Assembly (NCBI GenBank): GCA_004801635.1
Contig: SSTG01000009.1
Location: 1 to 33,496, forward strand
Direction of reading: 5' to 3'
From: Muribaculum caecicola
Lineage (GTDB): Bacteria > Bacteroidota > Bacteroidia > Bacteroidales > Muribaculaceae
DNA: 33,496 nucleotides
Shown here: piece by piece, positions 24,143 through 32,278 of the stretch
How positions within the stretch are numbered: position 1 is the first letter of the stretch
How the letters are laid out: the number at the start of each line of letters is the position of its first letter
The notes under the pieces: model-generated
Databases searched by the model: none
What the model was told of the DNA's origin: nothing
The model's input: the letters and a program-made list of their open reading frames with translations, nothing else
Program-made: the position numbers and the translations under genes

Positions 24143-24508
24143 TTAGTGACAAATTTCTTTGTATGCGGCTTCATCAAGCAGTGATTCCAATTCTTCCGGA
24201 TTGGACAATTCAACCTTTATAATCCAGTTTGCCATCGAATCCTTATTAATAAGTCCCGGTTCATCGGCCAAAGCTTCGTTAACTTCAACAACAACACCGC
24301 TCACTGGTGAAATAAGGTCGGATGCGGCCTTAACGCTTTCAATGGCTCCAAAGTCCTCACCAGCAGCAACTTCATCGTCAACATCCGGCATATCAACGTA
24401 AACCACGTTTCCAAGCTGGTGCTGGGCAAAATCTGTAATGCCTATAAATCCGATGTTGCCTTCAACGTTTACATATTCGTGTGTCGGAGAATAATATATC
24501 TTGCTCAT
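24143..24508 (-). CDS. gcvH: Glycine cleavage system H protein
   Basis: This lipoyl carrier shuttles the aminomethyl group from the P- to the T-protein and electrons to E3. The lipoylation site is Lys60 in GAIESVKAASD, within the characteristic YVDMPDVDDEVAAG...SPVSGVV fold. The length of 121 residues is slightly short against about 125-130 but complete. It lies 35 bases after gcvT. The lipoate ligase two genes upstream is the obvious enzyme to modify Lys60. Confidence 0.97.
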   Translation of the reverse strand: MSKIYYSPTHEYVNVEGNIGFIGITDFAQHQLGNVVYVDMPDVDDEVAAGEDFGAIESVKAASDLISPVSGVVVEVNEALADEPGLINKDSMANWIIKVELSNPEELESLLDEAAYKEICH

Positions 24509-24543
24509 GTCTTTAGTTATTTATGTTGTTAAATTTAAAATTA

Positions 24544-25644
24544 TTAATTCTTATAGCTCTTTTTGTAAAACTTCTTTTTGACAATTTGTCCTGGGAACGT
24601 TTTTTTTCTGATTTTTATTAATACCGGTGTTCCTAGAGCAGAATATTCCGCATCAACTAGTGCCATTGCTATGCTCTTGTCTACCGATATGGCATGATAG
24701 CCAGTTGTTACATGCCCTATTACTTTTGACCCGTCGGCGGAAAGCACCTCATATCCATGCCTTGGAACAGCCTTGTCTTCAAGTTCTATTCCGACTGTTT
24801 TACGTTTTGCCCCTTCTGCCTTTATTTTAGCAGTAGCTTCACGCCCTATAAACTCCGGTTTGTCAAGTTTTACAAAAATTCCCAAGCCGGCTTCTAACGG
24901 CGATATGCTGTCCGATAGTTCATTGCCATATAATGGCAGCCCAACTTCAAAACGAAGCGTGTCGCGACATCCTAGGCCGCAAGGTTCCACATTTCCAGAA
25001 GCAATCAGCTTATCCCAGAATTTATTAATCAATGCGTGCGAGGCATATACTTCAAATCCGTCTTCTCCCGTATAGCCTGTACGACTTAAAATTATTGTTT
25101 CACCATCTGACTCTATTTCCTTGAAAGAATAGAACTCCAAGTCGGCACACGGTAATTCCAACACAGTTCCGACTATCGACTCTGCCTTAGGTCCCTGTAT
25201 TGCAAGTTCCCCCAAAGAATCGCTCAGATGCTCTATATTCACATTAAATTTTTCTGAATTTTCACGAATCCATGCCACGTCCTTGTCAATATTTGATGCA
25301 TTTATCACCAGAAAGAAATTTTCCTGGTCTTTACAATAAACCAAAAGGTCGTCTACAACACCTCCTGTGTGATTAAGCATCATTCCATAAAAGCATTTGC
25401 CCGGCTTGGCGTCAGTCACATCGTTTGTGAATATATAATTGACAAACGCTTCGGCATCTTTTCCTGAAACAAGAACTTCGCCCATATGCGACACGTCGAA
25501 AACACCGCATCCGTTGCGTACAGCCTGATGTTCCTCAATAATACCCTTGTATTGAATGGGCATTTCAAAACCGCCAAACGGGCTCATCAGTGCGCCCAGG
25601 CCAACATGTTTGTCGTAAAGACAAGTTCTTTTGTTATCTTCCAT
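24544..25644 (-). CDS. gcvT: Aminomethyltransferase (T protein)
   Basis: It releases ammonia from the GcvH-bound aminomethyl group and transfers the carbon to tetrahydrofolate, giving 5,10-methylene-THF. The N-terminus (YDKHVGLGALMSPFGGFEMP), VFDVSHMGE (49-57), FYGMMLNHTGGVVDDLLVY with the folate-site Asp-Asp, SRTGYTGEDGFEVY and GLGCRDTLRFEVGLPLYG are hallmark segments. The length of 366 residues is typical. It starts eight bases after the lplA stop. The C-terminus is lysine-rich (KKTFPGQIVKKKFYKKSYKN). Confidence 0.96.
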   Translation of the reverse strand: MEDNKRTCLYDKHVGLGALMSPFGGFEMPIQYKGIIEEHQAVRNGCGVFDVSHMGEVLVSGKDAEAFVNYIFTNDVTDAKPGKCFYGMMLNHTGGVVDDLLVYCKDQENFFLVINASNIDKDVAWIRENSEKFNVNIEHLSDSLGELAIQGPKAESIVGTVLELPCADLEFYSFKEIESDGETIILSRTGYTGEDGFEVYASHALINKFWDKLIASGNVEPCGLGCRDTLRFEVGLPLYGNELSDSISPLEAGLGIFVKLDKPEFIGREATAKIKAEGAKRKTVGIELEDKAVPRHGYEVLSADGSKVIGHVTTGYHAISVDKSIAMALVDAEYSALGTPVLIKIRKKTFPGQIVKKKFYKKSYKN

Positions 25645-25652
25645 GATATAAA

Positions 25653-26630
25653 TTAGAATAACAACTGTATGAATTTTTGCTTGGTTAATCCCGGAATTAG
25701 GTCTGTTATATTTATTTTGTCCAACGCCTTGCTTATTGATTGTTGATCGTACGGAAGGCCTTGTAATAATTCTTCTATTATATTTACTGACTCTGCCTGA
25801 CAGAAAAAATCACCGGCAAGTGTGAAATGAGCTATCTTGCTTCCACTTATATGTATATGAGGTTGGAATTCGCCTATACCTTCATATCGTTTATAGCCCA
25901 CAAATTCCGACCGCGGATTTTTTCCAAGCAGCCATTCTTTGTCGTAATAGGGCTGTGACTTTTTATTAATCCCGTCTTCGTCAGCCACACTAAGGAAACA
26001 GGTTTCACCGGCGCACATATATGCTCGCAATGCTTTCTTAAATTCTTCCAGACCAATATTTATTCCGCATTCGCTTAGCGACGACACATGGCTACGCACA
26101 GAACCGACACCTTTGGAACTTAATTTTTCATTAGACGGATGAATCGCATTCTCCATATGTATGGTGTTGAAATCATACAGCATGGTAGAATGCACAATGG
26201 TACGGTTATGGAGTTTGTGGGCCGCAAATCCTGAAATTTTCTTCCCGTTAACCGTTATATCGTTTCTACCGCTAACTTCTGCCGGCACACCCAGATGTTG
26301 CAACATGCCGGCTGTTAATGTGGCATATTTGGCTATTGAATCCATTACAGGAGCCGTAGACGTAACTACAAAGCTCAACATCACGTTTCCTGTGTCTGCA
26401 TACACGCATCCGCCGCCACTTTTACGTCTGAAGAAACTGATATTGTGTTTTTTACAATATTCAATATCCACTTCGGTTTCAATAAGCTGGTTTCTACCAA
26501 AAATCACCGTAGGTTCAACCTGCCATGTGAAAAATACGTCTTCATTCATGTTAATTGCGACATATTCTTCCATTGCCAGATAAAATGGCAGCGTTCTGGT
26601 TATTTCTCTTGGAAGCTGAGCGTATTTCAT
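25653..26630 (-). CDS. lplA: Lipoate-protein ligase A
   Basis: It activates lipoate with ATP and attaches it to the lysine of lipoyl domains, here most likely GcvH. RRKSGGGCVYADTGN at about 68-82 and GRNDITVNGKKISG (Lys131 region) are the substrate- and adenylate-binding motifs. The C-terminal accessory domain is present (GEFQPHIHISGSKIAHFTLAGDFF). A longer frame to a TTG at 26663 would begin before the predicted transcription start (about 26654), so the ATG at 26630 is used, giving 325 residues. It is the first gene of the operon lplA-gcvT-gcvH-gcvPA-gcvPB-lpdA. A lipoate salvage role fits; lipA/lipB are not in the window. Confidence 0.92.
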   Translation of the reverse strand: MKYAQLPREITRTLPFYLAMEEYVAINMNEDVFFTWQVEPTVIFGRNQLIETEVDIEYCKKHNISFFRRKSGGGCVYADTGNVMLSFVVTSTAPVMDSIAKYATLTAGMLQHLGVPAEVSGRNDITVNGKKISGFAAHKLHNRTIVHSTMLYDFNTIHMENAIHPSNEKLSSKGVGSVRSHVSSLSECGINIGLEEFKKALRAYMCAGETCFLSVADEDGINKKSQPYYDKEWLLGKNPRSEFVGYKRYEGIGEFQPHIHISGSKIAHFTLAGDFFCQAESVNIIEELLQGLPYDQQSISKALDKINITDLIPGLTKQKFIQLLF

Positions 26631-26660
26631 GGGTAAAAACCTGTTGTTGGTTTGTATGCT

Positions 26661-26692
26661 CAAAGATAAACAAAATGTTTTACTTTATCCAA
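26661..26692 (-). promoter_or_regulatory. Promoter of the glycine-cleavage operon
   Basis: The minus strand reads TATCTTTG (26668-26661), an exact -7 box, with TTG (26692-26690) 21 bases upstream. The -33 element lies inside the last codons of the glycosyltransferase gene. The predicted leader is only about 24 nt, too short for a glycine riboswitch, so control must be elsewhere. Confidence 0.6.
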
Positions 26693-27818
26693 CTCTAAAA
26701 TGATAAATTGTTCGTATAAGCTGCGATAATAAAGCTCCGGGAACTTTTAACATAAATCTGTCCATTGTCATAACTTTTGACACTTTGCCCCAAAACAGCA
26801 TAAGTGTAATCCATAGCACTAATTGCAATGCAGACACTAACACTATAATTGTCCAGTCTTTATAATTGTCAGCAACTGCTATAACCGATGCCAACAACGA
26901 CAGCCATAACATGCCGGAACTCCAAATCTGAAGCCGGCGCGCATATGGACGACATTGCTTTTTTGCCCAAGCCCTGCGCCGAAGCATGTTTAACCAGTAC
27001 GCTCCTGCATCTTCAGGCGATATGCGTACTATAGAATCTTTTGCCAGGCATACAGCCGTATTGCCGGCTGTTGCTATTTGAGAAATATACGCATCGTCGT
27101 CACCTCCGCCATGACGTAAATTAAGCAATGAACAAAAGCCATTGTTTTCAAAAAATATATTTCGTGTATATGCCAGGTTAGAGCCGTCACCTCGCCATGG
27201 TTTTCCTGATAATGCCGATGCCAGATAATTTACGGTATCCATGAAGTACATCCGCCTACGTGAGCGTTTCCCTTTAGAAAGAATAGCGGCACCTATCACT
27301 ATTTGAATATTCGGATTTTTACAAAACGGAAGGGCCATATTAAAAACCCAATTTTCGGTAGGTATAATAACGTCTGATGTTGTGTGAAGCACTACCGGAA
27401 ACCTGGCACTTTTCACACCTAGCATCAACGACAGATTTTTCGACGATATGCCGCGTGTACCCGAAGGGGTGAACGTGTGCCGCAAACGGCCTGTCCATTT
27501 TGACTCCATTAATAACAAAAGGGATTCTGTAGCCTGATTGGCCCCATCATTCACAACTATTACTTCGTACTTGTCTTCCGGATATTTCTGAGACATTAAT
27601 TGTGGAATTATTTTTTCAAGTCCGGAAGTTGAATTATGCGTATATACAACTACAGAAATACCCGGCAAATTGTCACAGCCGACATTTTCAGCTGCTATGA
27701 GATTGTCTTTTTTTGTTTTCTTTATTACTCTTAACAATCGCGGCAATTGAATAGTCAGAACCACGATAGCCGATGCAAAAGCGACAACAAACATTGTGAT
27801 TGGCAATAGGGAATGCAT
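26685..27818 (-). CDS. Membrane-anchored GT2-family glycosyltransferase
   Basis: This 377-residue protein has an N-terminal membrane helix (about 4-23), a GT-A type catalytic domain and hydrophobic C-terminal segments (about 300-345). Recognisable pieces are GISVVVYTHNS (53-63), YEVIVVNDGAN (84-94) and HTTSDVIIPTENW. In the last, the metal-binding triplet reads T-S-D with only Asp149 kept. GGGDDDAYISQIA as the acceptor loop and LRRRAWAKKQ, resembling the (Q/R)xxRW motif of processive enzymes, follow. Substrates are unknown. The ATG at 27818 is chosen; a longer frame to a TTG at 27872 would run through the -7 box. It is a single gene, apparently unrelated to the glycine operon behind it, although read-through is possible because no terminator separates them. 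Confidence 0.82.
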   Translation of the reverse strand: MHSLLPITMFVVAFASAIVVLTIQLPRLLRVIKKTKKDNLIAAENVGCDNLPGISVVVYTHNSTSGLEKIIPQLMSQKYPEDKYEVIVVNDGANQATESLLLLMESKWTGRLRHTFTPSGTRGISSKNLSLMLGVKSARFPVVLHTTSDVIIPTENWVFNMALPFCKNPNIQIVIGAAILSKGKRSRRRMYFMDTVNYLASALSGKPWRGDGSNLAYTRNIFFENNGFCSLLNLRHGGGDDDAYISQIATAGNTAVCLAKDSIVRISPEDAGAYWLNMLRRRAWAKKQCRPYARRLQIWSSGMLWLSLLASVIAVADNYKDWTIIVLVSALQLVLWITLMLFWGKVSKVMTMDRFMLKVPGALLSQLIRTIYHFRVG

Positions 27819-27837
27819 ATATATGTTTTTATGCGTG

Positions 27838-27845
27838 CAAATGTA
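27838..27845 (-). promoter_or_regulatory. -7 box of the GT2 gene
   Basis: The minus strand reads TACATTTG, an exact -7 match, 19 bases before the ATG at 27818. A TTG lies 24 bases upstream (27872-27870), a little far for a -33 element. The leader would be about 12 nt. Confidence 0.5.
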
Positions 27846-27879
27846 AGAAATTTTTTCTTTCCGACCGGCCAAGACTCAG

Positions 27880-27974
27880 GCAATAGTTGCACCCGAAACC
27901 ACTAAAACAAGTTTGCAACCCGGTTGCATTAAGCAATAGTTAAATTTGTAGTGCAATATTATTTTGTTGCAAAC
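27880..27974 (+). promoter_or_regulatory. GTTGCA repeat array at the efflux promoter
   Basis: GTTGCA or its complement occurs at 27886-27891, 27914-27919, 27923-27928 and 27966-27971. Two copies form the near-perfect palindrome TGCAACC-C-GGTTGCA (27914-27928). GTTTGCAAC (27911-27919) and GTTGCAAAC (27966-27974) form a perfect 9-bp inverted repeat around the -7 box. GCAATAGTT is repeated directly at 27880-27888 and 27933-27941. The layout suggests binding sites for a regulator, possibly metal-responsive, but no regulator gene is in the window. Confidence 0.5.
27941..27948 (+). promoter_or_regulatory. -7 box of the RND efflux operon
   Basis: TAAATTTG matches the -7 consensus exactly and implies a leader of about 78 nt before the adaptor gene. 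Candidate -33 TTG elements at 27924-27926 (14-base spacer) and 27912-27915 (25-base spacer) are both off the ideal distance, which would fit a promoter that needs an activator. Confidence 0.55.
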
Positions 27975-28032
27975 CGCTTTTACACACATAACGACAATTA
28001 TTTAATAAACATCAACACAAATATAAGTTACA

Positions 28033-29160
28033 ATGAAAGCAGCATATGCACTAACTATAGCATCGTTAGGATTTATCCTGGGAGCATGTTCTCACGACGG
28101 CCATAATCACGGAGAAAAGTCTGTTGAAGAAAATCACGAGCACAAACATGCAGATGAAATTATTCTTGCGCCCGAAGATGCGTCTCGTTTTGGAGTTGAA
28201 ACAGAAACAATAAAACTAATCCAGTTCAACAGGGCTATAAATGTTACCGGCGAATTGACCTCGCCTGCCACATCTACCAATATTGTAACAGCGCGAACCT
28301 CTGGTAAAATAACATTAAGGGGAAATATTGTTCCTGGTGCAGAAGTAAAAAAAGGGCAAGTCATAGGTTCTATTTCGGCTTCCGGATTCGAGGGCGGCGA
28401 CCCTTCTGAAGCTGCTGCCATATCGCTCGACGCGGCAAAGAAGGAATTGGACCGCGTTACACCATTGTATAAGGAAGGCATTGTGTCGCAAAAAGACTAT
28501 ATGGCAGCTGAAGCAGCCTATCGAGTGGCAAAAGCGTCATATTCCGGTTCAAAAGGAGGAAGCACGGTAACAGCTCCGGCAAATGGCCGTATCAGTAGGC
28601 TTATGGTGTCACAAAATCAGTTCCTATCGGCAGGTGATCCTGTTTTGGAAATTGTCGGCACCAGAAATCTTACGTTAAAAGCAAACTTGCCGTCAAAATA
28701 TTTTAAATTGCTTCCGGAAATTATTTCAGCACAATTTAAAACCCCTGAATCGAACAACATATGGGACATTTCTAAAATGAACGGCCGTCTGGTGTCAGGC
28801 GTAAACAATATTGTTACCGAAGGCGGATATATTCCGGTGCAATTTGACTTTGAAAACACCGAAAATCTTGCTGCCGGAACATATGCCGACATATACCTGG
28901 TATGTCAGCAGGCCGACAGCTGTATAGCCTTGCCAAAATCGGCTATAACAGAAGAACTAGGTACTAAATATGTATTTGTAAAAGTAGACGACCACGGTTA
29001 TCAGAAACGCCTTGTAACAACCGCCGGCTCCGACGGTGAGAGAACAGTTATCCTGTCAGGCGTGAACCCTGGCGAGGAAGTAGTGACACAAGGTACCGTA
29101 TTCGTCAAACTGGCCCAAACAAAAAACGTAGTTCCTGAAGGACATTCACACAACCATTAA
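28033..29160 (+). CDS. RND efflux periplasmic adaptor lipoprotein (CzcB/CusB-like) with His-rich ends
   Basis: This membrane-fusion protein links the inner-membrane RND pump to the outer-membrane channel. It has a lipoprotein signal with lipobox LGAC (Cys19). Directly after it is a histidine-rich stretch with six His between residues 21 and 39, and the C-terminus ends GHSHNH. The adaptor body has the lipoyl-like halves (ARTSGKITLRGNIVPGAEVKKGQVIG and TVTAPANGRISRLMVSQNQFLSAGDPV) around a short helical hairpin (about 135-172), then the beta-barrel and a membrane-proximal domain. Its 375 residues are typical. The His-rich ends suggest a divalent metal such as Zn, Co, Cd or Ni, but they could also bind Cu. 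The RND gene starts 12 bases later. Confidence 0.88.
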   Translation: MKAAYALTIASLGFILGACSHDGHNHGEKSVEENHEHKHADEIILAPEDASRFGVETETIKLIQFNRAINVTGELTSPATSTNIVTARTSGKITLRGNIVPGAEVKKGQVIGSISASGFEGGDPSEAAAISLDAAKKELDRVTPLYKEGIVSQKDYMAAEAAYRVAKASYSGSKGGSTVTAPANGRISRLMVSQNQFLSAGDPVLEIVGTRNLTLKANLPSKYFKLLPEIISAQFKTPESNNIWDISKMNGRLVSGVNNIVTEGGYIPVQFDFENTENLAAGTYADIYLVCQQADSCIALPKSAITEELGTKYVFVKVDDHGYQKRLVTTAGSDGERTVILSGVNPGEEVVTQGTVFVKLAQTKNVVPEGHSHNH

Positions 29161-29172
29161 TGAAGTTCAGAC

Positions 29173-32100
29173 ATGCTAAACAAAATAATAAAAATATCAT
29201 TAAACAACCGTATTGCCGTAATTGCGGCAGCGGCATTGCTTCTTCTTGCCGGCTGCATAACGCTTTTACGGATGGAGGTAGATATTTTCCCCGACCTTAA
29301 CGCGCCAACGGTTGTAATAATGACAGAAGCGCCCGGTCTGGCTCCGGAAGAAGTGGAACAACTTGTTACATATCCTATTGAAACAGCCGTTAACGGAGCT
29401 GCAGGCGTAAGGCGTGTAAGGTCGTCGTCGGCCACTGGATTTTCTGTAGTATGGGCTGAATTCAACTGGGATACTGACGTATATCATGCCCGTCAAACTG
29501 TTTCCGAGAAACTTGCCGGTATTGGAAACAATCTTCCGCCTGAGGCCGGCACACCGATGCTCGGGCCACAATCGTCTATACTTGGCGAAATGATGATTGT
29601 CAGTCTCACTTCAAAAAACGGGGAAACCTCATTAGAACAACTACGTACAATTGCCGACCGCACAATTTCGCCAAGACTTATGGCTTTGGGAGGTATTTCA
29701 CAGGTGTCTGTAATTGGCGGTGATGTCCGCCAGTATCAGATAATGCTAAGCCCTGAAAAAATGAAATATCACGGCATATCCCTGCAAGAAGTTGTTGACG
29801 CAACCGAAAACATGAATTCAAATGCCTCGGGAGGCGTGATGTATGATTACGGAAACGAATATATAATTAAGGGGAAAGCAAATACAAACCGGATTGAAGA
29901 ACTTTCCAATGCCGTAATCCGCAGCGATGCAAACGGCACGATACTTCTTTCAGATGTGGCTGTTATACGCACAGGCTCCGAGTCGCCCAAACTTGGTGTT
30001 GCTTCCGAAAAATCAATACCGGCAGTACTTATTACGGTGACAAAACAGCCCGGAGCCGGAACAATATCCCTCACCGACCAGATTGATAACGAATTGTCAT
30101 CAATCAAAAACTCTCTGAACAGCGACATCAACATATCAACCGATATTTTCCGTCAGGCGCATTTTATAAACAGCTCGATAACAAATTTGCAACAGGCTCT
30201 TTTTGAAGGTGCGCTAATGGTTATTATTGTGCTGTTTTTCTTTTTAATGAATGCACGCACAACAATTATTTCCATCGTAACACTGCCATTGTCAATAATT
30301 ATAACGGTACTGATATTGAACCTGCTTGGAATGACAATCAACACAATGAGCCTCGGCGGTATAGCAATTGCAATCGGATCGCTTGTCGACGATGCCATTG
30401 TCGACGTTGAAAACGTATATAAACGTATTAGGGAAAACCGGTTGCTGCCCGAAGCAGAACGCCGTCCGGTTTTAAACGTAGTGTTTAATGCGTCAAAGGA
30501 AGTCAGGATGCCTATATTCAATTCTTCCCTTATTATAATGGCAAGCTTTATGCCGCTGTTTTTCCTTACGGGTATTGAGGGCAGAATGCTTATTCCACTT
30601 GGCATATCGTTCATAATAGCACTTACAGCGTCGACAATCGTAGCACTAACACTGACTCCTGTCCTGTGTAGTTATTTACTGACAAACAATGCAGGTTCAC
30701 AGCTGGGAAAAGAGGCCTGGGCATCAAAAACTATCAGAAAATATTATGAAAAATGGCTGTCTTCGGCACTATTGCACAAACGTGCGGTTATATACAGCAC
30801 AATTTTCATGTTTATAGTTGCCGCAGGCATCGCATTCACCCTGGGCCGTGGATTCTTGCCAGGATTCAACGAAGGCTCGTTTACCATTAATGTAAGCGCC
30901 CTGCCTGGCATTTCGCTTGACGAAAGCGACCGTATTGGGCGTGAGGCGGAGAAACTTATAATGTCGGTACCGGAAATAAATACCGTTGCACGCAAAACAG
31001 GCCGTGCCGAGCTTGACGAACACTCGCTTGGCGTTAACGTGTCGGAAATAGAGGCTCCCTACACACTGGACAAAAGGACACGTAACGAGGTTGCCGACGA
31101 ACTTCGCCATAAACTTTCATCGATACCCGGAGTAAGTATAGAGATTGGCCAGCCCATATCGCACAGAATAGATGCAATGCTTTCCGGTACGGAATCGCAG
31201 ATAGCAATAAAGGTTTTTGGCCCCGACCTTGGGCTGCTGCATAATATAGGCATGCAGATAAAAGAGAATATAAACGGTGTAGACGGCATTGCCGATGTAA
31301 ATGTAGAGCAGCAAGTTGGCCGCCCACAATTGGAAATAAAGCCCAAACGCCAGATGCTGGCCCGTTACGGCATAACAATGCCTGAATTTATACGGTTCAT
31401 TGACATTGCTTTGTCCGGGCAGTCTATATCGCAGGTTTACGAAGACGGTATCCCCTACTCGCTTGTACTAAAATATCAGAATGCGGACAATGCCACTTTG
31501 GAGTCTGTAAACGATATAATGATTGACTCCAATAAAGGGCCTATACCGTTAAGCTACGTGGCCGAAATAAATTCCACATCAGGGCCAAACTCTATTAACA
31601 GGGAAAACGTAAATCGCCGCATTGTTGTTTCGGCCAATACTGCCGGACGAGATTTGCGCGGTGTTGTAAACGATATTCAAAAGAACATTGCAGAAAACAT
31701 TGTGCTTCCCGACGGATATTATATTACTTACGGTGGTCAGTTCGAAAACGAAGCCGCCGCGTCACGGACACTTGCAATTGCCACTGTTGCATCATTGCTG
31801 GTAATATTGTTTCTTCTGTATTCTGAATTCCGCAACTGGACTCAGTCCGGAATTATATTACTGAATATGCCGTTAGCAATGATAGGAGGCATACTAATGC
31901 TTAAAATCACTACCGGTGAGCTTAATATCCCTGCTATAATAGGATTTATATCTCTGTTAGGAATTGCCACCAGAAACGGAATGCTTCTAATTTCGCACTA
32001 CAATTCGTTAAAACAAAACGGAATACCACTGGAAGAACGAATACATAAAGGATCGTCAGACAGGCTTCTTCCAATTATAATGACAGCACTTACCTCTGCC

Positions 32101-32265
32101 CTGGCCCTTGTGCCACTTGCCTTACGAGGAACAGAGCCTGGCAACGAAATACAGTCCCCAATGGCAATTGTTATTCTAGGCGGACTTATAACATCTACCA
32201 TATTAAACCTGTTTGTTGTACCGGTTACATACGAATTGTGTTATCGTAATAAAAAAGAATCATAG
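29173..32265 (+). CDS. Heavy-metal-type RND efflux pump (CzcA/CusA family)
   Basis: This proton-driven inner-membrane transporter of 1030 residues has the two-fold RND layout: TM1 at about 13-33, a large periplasmic loop, TM2-6 at about 340-500, a second loop, then TM8-12 at the end. The hallmark start FPDLNAPTVVIMTEAPG (39-55) and the TM4 proton-relay segment AIGSLVDDAIVDVEN (Asp406, Asp407, Glu413) place it in the heavy-metal efflux branch. The TM4 segment differs from the classic CzcA form (DFG...DGA...EN) and the CusA form (MVDAAIVM.EN). The loop GRAELDEHSLGVNVSEIE lacks the methionine seen at the Cu/Ag site of CusA, so copper/silver is less likely. The metal is unresolved. Confidence 0.92.
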   Translation: MLNKIIKISLNNRIAVIAAAALLLLAGCITLLRMEVDIFPDLNAPTVVIMTEAPGLAPEEVEQLVTYPIETAVNGAAGVRRVRSSSATGFSVVWAEFNWDTDVYHARQTVSEKLAGIGNNLPPEAGTPMLGPQSSILGEMMIVSLTSKNGETSLEQLRTIADRTISPRLMALGGISQVSVIGGDVRQYQIMLSPEKMKYHGISLQEVVDATENMNSNASGGVMYDYGNEYIIKGKANTNRIEELSNAVIRSDANGTILLSDVAVIRTGSESPKLGVASEKSIPAVLITVTKQPGAGTISLTDQIDNELSSIKNSLNSDINISTDIFRQAHFINSSITNLQQALFEGALMVIIVLFFFLMNARTTIISIVTLPLSIIITVLILNLLGMTINTMSLGGIAIAIGSLVDDAIVDVENVYKRIRENRLLPEAERRPVLNVVFNASKEVRMPIFNSSLIIMASFMPLFFLTGIEGRMLIPLGISFIIALTASTIVALTLTPVLCSYLLTNNAGSQLGKEAWASKTIRKYYEKWLSSALLHKRAVIYSTIFMFIVAAGIAFTLGRGFLPGFNEGSFTINVSALPGISLDESDRIGREAEKLIMSVPEINTVARKTGRAELDEHSLGVNVSEIEAPYTLDKRTRNEVADELRHKLSSIPGVSIEIGQPISHRIDAMLSGTESQIAIKVFGPDLGLLHNIGMQIKENINGVDGIADVNVEQQVGRPQLEIKPKRQMLARYGITMPEFIRFIDIALSGQSISQVYEDGIPYSLVLKYQNADNATLESVNDIMIDSNKGPIPLSYVAEINSTSGPNSINRENVNRRIVVSANTAGRDLRGVVNDIQKNIAENIVLPDGYYITYGGQFENEAAASRTLAIATVASLLVILFLLYSEFRNWTQSGIILLNMPLAMIGGILMLKITTGELNIPAIIGFISLLGIATRNGMLLISHYNSLKQNGIPLEERIHKGSSDRLLPIIMTALTSALALVPLALRGTEPGNEIQSPMAIVILGGLITSTILNLFVVPVTYELCYRNKKES

Positions 32266-32278
32266 AATAATGTACATA

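Noticed and set aside
26631..26663. N-terminal extension of lplA from a TTG codon
   Set aside because: It would start at the -7 box, upstream of the predicted transcription start.
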